A stretch of 5,499 nucleotides of DNA, taken from Thiobacillus sp. (GTDB lineage Bacteria; Pseudomonadota; Gammaproteobacteria; Burkholderiales; Thiobacillaceae). This document shows positions 1-5,499 of the stretch, one piece after another. The stretch spans positions 5,890 through 11,388 of the forward strand of contig DONB01000289.1 in the NCBI GenBank assembly GCA_003510325.1, in the 5' to 3' direction. The notes beneath the pieces are model-generated. The model did no database searches. It saw only the letters and a program-made list of their open reading frames with translations, and was not told where the DNA came from. Within the stretch, counting starts at the first letter, position 1. Every line of letters starts with the position of its first letter. The position numbers and the translations under genes are program-made.

Positions 1-17
1 GGCCGGCCGGCTTTGGT

Positions 18-23
18 TACAAT
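18..23 (+). promoter_or_regulatory. possible -10 box (TACAAT) ahead of aroB
   Basis: TACAAT matches five of six bases of the sigma-70 -10 consensus and lies about 30 bases before the aroB start, which would give a leader of roughly 24 bases. The matching -35 element would fall at or beyond the left edge of the window and cannot be inspected. In many proteobacteria aroB is cotranscribed with an upstream aroK. The 53 bases before aroB show no recognisable aroK end, so an independent promoter is possible here but unproven. Confidence 0.3.
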
Positions 24-53
24 CAGGGTCACGCTCAATTCGCTGATCGCCCC

Positions 54-1133
54 ATGCAAACCCTCACAGTCGACCTCGGCGACCGTTCCTACCCCATCCA
101 CATCGGTGCCGGCCTGCTGGGCCAGGCCGGACTGATCGTGCCGCATCTGGTGCAGAAGCGCGTGATGGTGGTGACCAACACCACGGTGGCGCCGCTTTAT
201 CTGGCGCAGCTGACTGCGACGCTGGAAGGGGCCGGGGTGACCGTGGCGCAGGTGGTGCTGCCGGACGGCGAGGCCTACAAGACCTGGGAAACGCTGAACC
301 TGATTTTTGACGCGCTGCTGACCGACCGCGCCGAGCGCAAGACCACGCTGATCGCGCTGGGCGGCGGCGTGATCGGCGACATGACCGGCTTCGCCGCGGC
401 GTGCTACCAGCGTGGCATGCCCTTCATCCAGATCCCCACCACGCTGCTGTCGCAGGTCGATTCCTCGGTGGGCGGCAAGACCGGCATCAACCATCCGCTC
501 GGCAAGAACATGATCGGCGCGTTCTACCAGCCGAAGCTGGTGCTGGCCGATACCGACACGCTGAAGACGCTGCCAGCGCGGGAACTGTCGGCGGGACTGG
601 CCGAGGTGATCAAGTACGGCCTGATCTGGGACGCCGAATTCCTCGCCTGGCTGGAAACCAACATGGACAAATTGCGCGCGCTCGACCCGGCGGCGATCAC
701 CCATGCGATCTACCGCTCGTGCGAAATCAAGGCGCAGGTGGTGGGCGAGGACGAGCGCGAAGGCGGCATCCGCGCGATTCTCAACCTCGGCCACACCTTC
801 GGCCATGCGATCGAGACCGGCATGGGCTACGGTACCTGGCTGCATGGCGAGGCGGTCGGGGCCGGGATGGTGATGGCGGCGCAGACCTCGCAACGCATGG
901 GCTGGATATCCGAAGCCGACGTCGAACGCACCCGTGCGCTGATCCGTGCTGCCGGGCTGCCGGACGTGGCGCCCGACCTGGGTGTCGACACCTATCTGGA
1001 ATACATGGGCCACGATAAGAAGGTCGAGGGCGGAAAAATGCGTTTCGTGCTGCTTAAAAAGCTGGGCGAGGCGGTGATCACCGGCGACGTGCCGGCCGAT
1101 GTGCTGACCGGCGTGCTGACCGCGCCACACTGA
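54..1133 (+). CDS. aroB: 3-dehydroquinate synthase
   Basis: Cytoplasmic, NAD- and divalent-metal-dependent enzyme that converts DAHP to 3-dehydroquinate, the second step of the shikimate pathway. The 359-residue product has the usual family length and all hallmark motifs: GGGVIGD at 103-109 (NAD-binding glycine loop), [11 protein letters not shown] at 136-146, GKNMIG at 150-155, AEVIKYG at 183-189, GHTFGHAIE at 246-254 and HGEAV at 264-268. The expected zinc ligands Glu184, His247 and His264 are present and fall at the numbering known for the E. coli enzyme. The ATG at 54 gives a normal N-terminus (MQTLTVDLG), but the Shine-Dalgarno sequence before it is weak. The gene is followed after 10 bases by the dGTPase gene on the same strand, so the two are probably cotranscribed. 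Nothing appears truncated. Confidence 0.97.
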   Translation: MQTLTVDLGDRSYPIHIGAGLLGQAGLIVPHLVQKRVMVVTNTTVAPLYLAQLTATLEGAGVTVAQVVLPDGEAYKTWETLNLIFDALLTDRAERKTTLIALGGGVIGDMTGFAAACYQRGMPFIQIPTTLLSQVDSSVGGKTGINHPLGKNMIGAFYQPKLVLADTDTLKTLPARELSAGLAEVIKYGLIWDAEFLAWLETNMDKLRALDPAAITHAIYRSCEIKAQVVGEDEREGGIRAILNLGHTFGHAIETGMGYGTWLHGEAVGAGMVMAAQTSQRMGWISEADVERTRALIRAAGLPDVAPDLGVDTYLEYMGHDKKVEGGKMRFVLLKKLGEAVITGDVPADVLTGVLTAPH

Positions 1134-1136
1134 GGA
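1132..1136 (+). promoter_or_regulatory. ribosome binding site of the dGTPase gene
   Basis: GAGGA overlaps the aroB TGA stop and stands 7 bases before the ATG at 1144. This spacing favours that ATG over the TTG codon at 1141 immediately before it. The overlap with the aroB stop also makes translational coupling of the two genes plausible. Confidence 0.7.
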
Positions 1137-1143
1137 ATTCTTG

Positions 1144-2274
<1,131 letters not shown>

Positions 2275-2281
2275 GGTGTCG

Positions 2282-2301
2282 CACGCCCGACCCGGGGCGT
2301 G
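2282..2301 (+). repeat. GC-rich hairpin after the dGTPase gene
   Basis: CACGCCC at 2282-2288 pairs perfectly with GGGCGTG at 2295-2301 across a 6-base loop, starting 8 bases after the dGTPase stop. This position suits a transcript end for the aroB-dgt unit. However, the following bases (GCGCTACATTGTG) contain no T run, so it does not qualify as a standard intrinsic terminator. It could instead stabilise the 3' end. It also sits roughly 130-150 bases before the predicted sigma-54 start site, so it could be an activator-binding dyad. Confidence 0.4.
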
Positions 2302-2381
2302 GCGCTACATTGTGTAAGCATTTTGTGGACGATCCGTTGCAGTCGCGATGGAGTCGAATTGACGCCCTCCCGCCAGGCCTT

Positions 2382-2403
2382 GCGATCGGGCGTTTTCGAT
2401 CGC
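2382..2403 (+). repeat. perfect 7-bp inverted repeat abutting the sigma-54 promoter
   Basis: GCGATCG at 2382-2388 and CGATCGC at 2397-2403 are exact reverse complements separated by 8 bases (GGCGTTTT). The right arm ends at the base directly before the -24 element, so the repeat covers about -48 to -27 of the predicted transcript. It may be an operator, a site for a DNA-bending protein or a chance dyad. It lies upstream of the predicted start, so it would not be in the message from that promoter. Confidence 0.45.
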
Positions 2404-2419
2404 TGGCACGCTTGCTGCA
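2404..2419 (+). promoter_or_regulatory. sigma-54 (RpoN) -24/-12 promoter for the rhodanese gene
   Basis: TGGCACG at 2404-2410 is an exact -24 element. After four bases it is followed by CTGCA at 2415-2419, which differs by one base from the -12 consensus TTGCW. The invariant GG (2405-2406) and GC (2417-2418) are exactly 10 bases apart, as sigma-54 requires, and the base before the core is the preferred pyrimidine. Transcription would start near 2430, leaving a leader of about 28 bases that carries the ribosome site at 2447. No convincing sigma-70 pair is seen in the gap. The site is on the correct strand, in the only large intergenic gap, which argues against chance. The cognate activator is not in this window. 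Confidence 0.72.
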
Positions 2420-2446
2420 AAAGCACACTCATCTGCATTCCAGCCC

Positions 2447-2451
2447 AGGAG
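2447..2451 (+). promoter_or_regulatory. ribosome binding site of the rhodanese gene
   Basis: AGGAG stands 6 bases before the ATG at 2458. It is a near-ideal Shine-Dalgarno sequence and fixes this start against the in-frame GTG at 2299, which would add 53 unlikely residues encoded by the promoter region. Confidence 0.85.
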
Positions 2452-2457
2452 AACGAG

Positions 2458-3333
2458 ATGAGCGTACTGATAGCACCCGCCGACCTTCAAACCGCGATGG
2501 CAAGCGAGCCCATGGTCGTGATCGATACCCGCGACCCCGACGTGTACGCCCAGGGGCACCTGCCCGGTGCGGTGAACCTGCGCGAGATCTTCACCTATCT
2601 GGCGACCTCCGATCCGGACGGGATCGAAGGCCTCAAGGAAAAATTCGCCGAGACCTTCGGCGCGGCTGGCCTGTCGGGCAAGGAAACCGCGGTGCTCTAC
2701 GAGGACGCGATGAACACCGGTTTCGGCCAGTCGTGCCGCGGCTATTTCATACTCAGCTATCTCGGCTACCCGAAGATCAAGGTGCTGCATGGTGGCTATC
2801 AAGCCTGGCTGGCGGCGGGCCTGTCGACCAGCACCGAGGCGGTGACGCCGGTGCCGGCGACTTTCCCGACGCACACCGCGGCCGACGTGATGGTGGACAA
2901 GGATGCGATGCTGGCGGCGGTGAAGTCCGGTGGCGCGACGCTGCTCGACGTGCGCGACGTCGACGAATGGATCGGCGTGAGTTCTTCGCCCTATGGTCCG
3001 GACTTCTGCCCGCGCAAGGGGCGCATTCCCAGTGCGCGCTGGATCGAGTGGTACCGCCTGATGAAACCGGGCGCCGACGGCCCGGTGTTCAAGTCCGGCT
3101 CCGAGGTGCTGGCAGAGTGTTTGACGGTAGGCATCACGCCGGACACCCCGGTCATCGTCTACTGCTTCAAGGGCGCGCGTGCCTCCAATACCTTCCTCGT
3201 GCTCAAGGAAGCCGGCATCAAGAACGTGAAGATCTACTTCGGCTCGTGGAACGAGTGGTCGCGCGATCCGTCGCTACCGATCGAGGAAGGCTTCCCGCGG
3301 ATGGCCGGGGCGGCGTACGCCGAGGCCGCCTGA
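2458..3333 (+). CDS. tandem-domain sulfurtransferase (rhodanese, thiosulfate type)
   Basis: Predicted cytoplasmic enzyme that moves sulfane sulfur from a donor such as thiosulfate to a thiophilic acceptor through a cysteine persulfide. The 291 residues fold as two rhodanese domains. The first, about 18-122, has VIDTRDPDVYAQGHLPGAVN (21-40) and HGGYQAW (111-117); its loop position carries YED (81-83) instead of cysteine, so it is the usual inactive half. The second, about 158-277, has LLDVRDVDEW (162-171), GRIPSARWIEW (188-198) and the active loop CFKGARAS starting at Cys236. A basic residue (Lys238) within the loop resembles thiosulfate sulfurtransferases (CRKG) more than mercaptopyruvate enzymes (CGSG). 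There is no signal peptide. The ATG follows AGGAG by 6 bases. The gene overlaps the next one by one base (TGATG) and has a sigma-54 promoter upstream. The physiological donor and acceptor are unknown. Confidence 0.92.
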   Translation: MSVLIAPADLQTAMASEPMVVIDTRDPDVYAQGHLPGAVNLREIFTYLATSDPDGIEGLKEKFAETFGAAGLSGKETAVLYEDAMNTGFGQSCRGYFILSYLGYPKIKVLHGGYQAWLAAGLSTSTEAVTPVPATFPTHTAADVMVDKDAMLAAVKSGGATLLDVRDVDEWIGVSSSPYGPDFCPRKGRIPSARWIEWYRLMKPGADGPVFKSGSEVLAECLTVGITPDTPVIVYCFKGARASNTFLVLKEAGIKNVKIYFGSWNEWSRDPSLPIEEGFPRMAGAAYAEAA

Positions 3334-3785
3334 TGGGGGCGCTTGCGGTCGGCCTGCTTGCTCTGCACCTGCTGGCTGCCGTGGCTTGGGTAGGCGGCAT
3401 TTTCTTCGCTTACATGGCGCTGCGGCCGGCGAGCATGCTGCTCGACGCGCCGTTGCGCCTGGGTCTGTGGGCTGCGACTTTCGGCCGCTTCTTTCCATGG
3501 GTGTGGGGTTTCATCGCCGTGCTGCTCGTCAGCGGACATGCGCTGATGGGACTGGCGCCGCCGCGCGGCAGTCTGCTGGCCATGGCTGCGATCGGCTGGA
3601 CGATGAGCCTAGTGTTCGCCTATCTGTACTTTGTCCCGTTCGCATCGCTCAAGCGTGCGGTGGCGGCATCCGACACGCCGGCCGCGGCGCAGGCGATGAC
3701 GCGCATCCGCCCGGTGATGGCGACCAATCTTGCGCTCGGACTGACGGCGTCGGCGCTCGGCGCGCTGCACCCAGTCCTCGGCTGA
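3333..3785 (+). CDS. CopD-like four-helix membrane protein
   Basis: A 150-residue inner-membrane protein with four predicted helices at about 4-29, 51-74, 81-104 and 128-147. The opening pattern LHLLAAVAWVGGIFF followed by ALRP (11-32) is characteristic of the CopD-related family of small membrane proteins, which also resembles haem-binding cytochrome-b-like four-helix proteins. His12 and His69, in or at the end of helices 1 and 2, and His146 near the C-terminus are candidate haem or metal ligands. The family link to copper is by name only; no copper role can be shown here. The ATG overlaps the rhodanese TGA as TGATG, with GAGG (3322-3325) 7 bases upstream inside the rhodanese gene, so translation is probably coupled. 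The protein might accept electrons or take part in a redox step next to the sulfurtransferase; that is inference. Its stop lies one base from the stop of the convergent comF gene. Confidence 0.82.
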   Translation: MGALAVGLLALHLLAAVAWVGGIFFAYMALRPASMLLDAPLRLGLWAATFGRFFPWVWGFIAVLLVSGHALMGLAPPRGSLLAMAAIGWTMSLVFAYLYFVPFASLKRAVAASDTPAAAQAMTRIRPVMATNLALGLTASALGALHPVLG

Positions 3786-3786
3786 T

Positions 3787-4476
3787 TCAATCTCCCGGCG
3801 GCAGCGTGCGGGCCACCACCCAGCAGCTCACCTCGCGTGCGCCGGCCCGCTTCAGCGTCGCGGCTAGTTCGTCGAGGCTGGTGCCGGTCGTCATCACGTC
3901 GTCGATGAGCGCGATGCGCTGCCCCTGAACGTCGCCGGAACAATCGAATGCGCCGCGCACATTGCGGCGCCGTGCGTCGTGCTTCAGCCCCATTTGCGGC
4001 GGGGTGTCGCGGGTGCGCCGGCAGCTGTCGGGATCGAGCGGCAGGCCGAGCTGCCTGGCTACGGTTCGTGCGATTTCGCCGGCGTGGTTGAAACCGCGCT
4101 CACGGATGCGGGTCGCATGCAGCGGCATGGCGATCAGGCGGTCGGGCCGGGGGGCAGCGGCCACGGACTCGGCCAGGCACGCGCCCAGCGCCGGGGCGAT
4201 GGCGAGCTGACCATGGTATTTCAGGCGCGGAATCAGCCGGTCGAGCGGAAACACGTAGGCCAGTGCGGCATGGGTGCGGTCGAATGCCGGCGGGTGCTTC
4301 AGGCAGGCGCCGCACAGCTGGCCGTCGGGGGTGGGGGCGGCGCACTGCGGGCAGTGCGGCTGGCGGTGCCAGGGCAGGTCGGCGTGGCACCCGCGGCACA
4401 GCGTGCGCGTCGCGCGCCCGCTGCACAGCAGGCAGGTGGGCGGGATGAAGCGATTAAAAAGTAATCGGATGTTCAA
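3787..4476 (-). CDS. comF: ComF family protein (zinc-finger plus phosphoribosyltransferase fold)
   Basis: A 229-residue cytoplasmic protein of the ComF/GntX family, known in several bacteria for a role in DNA uptake or natural transformation; its biochemical activity is poorly defined. The N-terminal part carries four CxxC-type pairs: Cys15/Cys18, Cys27/Cys30, Cys42/Cys45 and Cys55/Cys58, expected to bind zinc. RLKYHGQ (84-90) and RIRERGFNHAGEIA (123-136) are family motifs. IALIDDVMTTGTS (188-200) is the phosphoribosyl-pyrophosphate binding loop of type I phosphoribosyltransferases. The start is a TTG at 4476-4474; it has only a weak purine-rich site (AAGAAAA) before it and no ATG or GTG nearby offers a better choice. 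It is divergent from the membrane-protein/bioB unit and converges on the CopD-like gene with one base between. I recall comF relatives beside biotin genes elsewhere (gntX next to bioH in E. coli), so the neighbourhood is not surprising. Confidence 0.92.
   Translation of the reverse strand: MNIRLLFNRFIPPTCLLCSGRATRTLCRGCHADLPWHRQPHCPQCAAPTPDGQLCGACLKHPPAFDRTHAALAYVFPLDRLIPRLKYHGQLAIAPALGACLAESVAAAPRPDRLIAMPLHATRIRERGFNHAGEIARTVARQLGLPLDPDSCRRTRDTPPQMGLKHDARRRNVRGAFDCSGDVQGQRIALIDDVMTTGTSLDELAATLKRAGAREVSCWVVARTLPPGD
4451..4467. repeat. A/T-rich inverted repeat at the start of comF
   Basis: CGATTA (4451-4456) and TAATCG (4462-4467) are perfect reverse complements around AAAAG. The dyad lies within comF codons 4-9 and in an A/T-rich island that is unusual for this GC-rich window. 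It could be an operator for comF, or could form a hairpin near its ribosome entry region, or be chance. Confidence 0.25.
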
Positions 4477-4494
4477 TTTTCTTGCGTCTGAAAT

Positions 4495-4523
4495 TTGACA
4501 GCAAGGCCGTCGCCCCCGAAAAT
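4495..4523 (+). promoter_or_regulatory. candidate sigma-70 promoter for the membrane protein-bioB unit
   Basis: TTGACA (4495-4500) is an exact -35 element. After 17 bases comes GAAAAT (4518-4523), matching four of six -10 positions including the key second A and the final T. A/T-rich sequence lies immediately upstream. Initiation about 7 bases after the -10 would fall at 4530-4531, at the first base of the membrane-protein ATG, implying a leaderless or nearly leaderless message. This agrees with the absence of a good Shine-Dalgarno sequence there. No BirA-type or BioR-type biotin operator was recognised. Confidence 0.45.
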
Positions 4524-4530
4524 CCCGGCC

Positions 4531-4989
4531 ATGAAAGCCAAACGCGTCATTTCCGCCTCATCCTCCCGCTTTGCCGCCCAGTTGTTCAATATTCTGACTG
4601 TTGTGGCCTTGCTGCTTTCGCTGACCGCCCTGTTGCTGGGCAAGCTGCTGGCCAGCCACAAGATCGGGTTTCTGCCCTTCGTCCTGTCCTTGCCGCCGGT
4701 GATGATCTGGCTGGGTGCTTCGATTTTCGTCTATGCCAGCATCGCCCACCATCCCAATGCGCGCGCCGCGCATTACAACAAGTGGGCAGGCTACCGCTTT
4801 TACGGCGTGATGGGCAGCCTGATGGTGATCGGGCCGGCCATCTACGGCCTGCTCGGCGGCTGGCAGGGGCTGATGCTGGTGCTGGGGCTGGCGGTGCTGA
4901 TCATCGTGCCGTGGGCGCTGTTTGACATTTACAGGGCCGCGCGCGAGCCGTGGCAGGACATGACGATCGAGGTGGCAATACATGAATGA
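4531..4989 (+). CDS. unrecognised four-helix integral membrane protein
   Basis: I do not recognise this 152-residue protein. It begins with a short basic stretch (MKAKR) and shows four likely membrane helices at about 18-40, 50-72, 92-110 and 113-134. The loop between helices 2 and 3 is rich in histidine and aromatic residues ([20 protein letters not shown], 73-92). The tail after helix 4 ([12 protein letters not shown]) is hydrophilic. No transporter, enzyme or signal motif is evident. ATG 4531 is chosen as a conventional start; an in-frame TTG at 4495 would add a proline-rich dozen residues and coincides with the candidate -35 box, so it is less likely. The gene overlaps bioB by 8 bases, so the two are probably cotranscribed and coupled. 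A role related to biotin, for example in precursor or vitamin movement, is only a guess from position. Confidence 0.78.
   Translation: MKAKRVISASSSRFAAQLFNILTVVALLLSLTALLLGKLLASHKIGFLPFVLSLPPVMIWLGASIFVYASIAHHPNARAAHYNKWAGYRFYGVMGSLMVIGPAIYGLLGGWQGLMLVLGLAVLIIVPWALFDIYRAAREPWQDMTIEVAIHE
4969..4975 (+). promoter_or_regulatory. ribosome binding site of bioB
   Basis: GAGGTGG lies inside the end of the membrane-protein gene, 6 bases before the ATG at 4982. It supports that start over the second ATG at 4991, which would be too far away. Confidence 0.65.
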
Positions 4990-5499
4990 CATGACTCAAC
5001 CCGTGGTGCGCCGCTCGGTGGCCGACATCGACGCGCTGTTCGCGCTGCCGTTCGCCGACCTGATGTTCCAGGCGCAGACCGTGCATCGCGCGCATTTCGA
5101 CCCCAACAAGGTGCAGCTCTCCACCCTGCTGTCGATCAAGACCGGCGGCTGTTCGGAAGACTGCGGCTACTGCCCGCAGTCGGCGCGCTACGACGCCGGC
5201 GTCGAGAATCAGGGGCTCCTTGATCTGGACGACGTGCTGAAGGCCGCGAAGGCCGCCAAGGCGGCCGGCGCCTCGCGCTTCTGCATGGGTGCGGCGTGGC
5301 GCGGACCGAAGCAGCGCGACCTCGATCCGGTGCTCGACATGGTGCGCGAAGTGAAGGCCCTGGGGCTGGAGACCTGCGCCACGCTGGGCATGCTGAAGGA
5401 CGGCCAGGCCGAGCAGCTGAAGGAGGCCGGGCTCGACTACTACAATCACAACCTCGACACCGCGCCCGAGTTCTACGGCGACATCATCACCACCCGCGA
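4982..5499 (+). CDS. bioB: biotin synthase, N-terminal part (runs off the window)
   Basis: Radical S-adenosylmethionine enzyme that inserts sulfur into dethiobiotin in the last step of biotin synthesis. The first 172 codons are present and open to the right edge; the usual length is about 320-350 residues, so roughly half is missing. The radical-SAM cluster motif CSEDCGYC gives Cys57, Cys61 and Cys64. Cys101 ([10 protein letters not shown]) and Cys132 (ETCATLGML) correspond to the first two ligands of the sulfur-donating 2Fe-2S cluster. YYNHNLDT (153-160) is the conserved substrate and SAM pocket segment. The remaining 2Fe-2S ligands lie beyond the window. The ATG at 4982 overlaps the preceding gene by 8 bases and is preceded by GAGGTGG. 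Regulation is probably from the promoter before the membrane-protein gene, since there is no space for one directly upstream. Confidence 0.96.
   Translation, partial: MNDMTQPVVRRSVADIDALFALPFADLMFQAQTVHRAHFDPNKVQLSTLLSIKTGGCSEDCGYCPQSARYDAGVENQGLLDLDDVLKAAKAAKAAGASRFCMGAAWRGPKQRDLDPVLDMVREVKALGLETCATLGMLKDGQAEQLKEAGLDYYNHNLDTAPEFYGDIITTR

Noticed and set aside
1..10. GGCCGGCCGG palindrome at the left edge
   Set aside because: Short GC palindromes of this kind are common in GC-rich DNA, and its left context is missing, so no role can be assigned.
401..1018. 205-codon + strand frame inside aroB
   Set aside because: It is an out-of-frame reading of aroB with biased Arg/Gly/Ala composition and no family resemblance.
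2282..2301. Standard intrinsic terminator after the dGTPase gene
   Set aside because: The stem is good but no T run follows, so it is listed only as a hairpin or dyad.
2359..2387. TTGACG as a sigma-70 -35 box before the rhodanese
   Set aside because: The 17- and 18-base spaced hexamers (GCGATC, CGATCG) do not resemble a -10 element.
2299..2457. N-terminal extension of the rhodanese from a GTG codon at 2299
   Set aside because: It would translate the sigma-54 promoter and the dyad. The ATG at 2458 has an excellent AGGAG and gives a normal rhodanese N-terminus.
2310..3332. Long frame fused in phase ahead of the CopD-like gene
   Set aside because: This is the shifted frame of the rhodanese gene, giving Arg/Gly-rich nonsense. 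The membrane protein starts at its own ATG at 3333 with a ribosome site.
4477..4530. Biotin operator (BirA or BioR type) between comF and the bioB unit
   Set aside because: I found neither a BirA-type TTGTAAACC...GGTTTACAA pattern nor a TTATCTATAA-like BioR palindrome in this gap.

Overview
The window looks like chromosomal core sequence from a GC-rich betaproteobacterium. The protein style, the aroB-dGTPase pair and the mix of a two-domain rhodanese with a CopD-like protein would suit a Thiobacillus-like or other Nitrosomonadales organism. That placement is an impression from the proteins, not a database result. No mobile element, CRISPR array, tRNA or rRNA is visible, and coding density is very high.

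Layout, left to right. (1) 54-2274, + strand: aroB (3-dehydroquinate synthase, shikimate pathway), then after 10 bases a complete HD-type dNTP triphosphohydrolase, forming an apparent two-gene operon. (2) 2275-2457: the only sizeable intergenic gap, 183 bases. It holds a GC-rich hairpin just after the dGTPase gene, a perfect 7-bp inverted repeat, and a near-consensus sigma-54 (-24/-12) promoter directly abutting that repeat. (3) 2458-3785, + strand: a tandem-domain thiosulfate sulfurtransferase (rhodanese) overlapping by one base a four-helix CopD-like membrane protein; the sigma-54 site should drive both. (4) 3787-4476, - strand: a ComF-family phosphoribosyltransferase-fold protein, converging on the CopD-like gene with a single base between stop codons. 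(5) 4531-5499, + strand: an unrecognised four-helix membrane protein overlapping bioB (biotin synthase) by 8 bases. bioB runs off the right edge of the window.

How they fit together: aroB and the dGTPase are housekeeping (aromatic amino acids; dNTP pool control). The rhodanese and CopD-like genes form a separately controlled, translationally coupled pair that probably links sulfane-sulfur chemistry to a membrane protein; the sigma-54 promoter suggests activator-dependent, ATP-driven induction. comF lies divergent to the bioB unit, with a small membrane-protein gene placed between them. The most notable signal is the sigma-54 promoter with its adjacent inverted repeat in front of the rhodanese gene. 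I see no evidence for a wholly new system.
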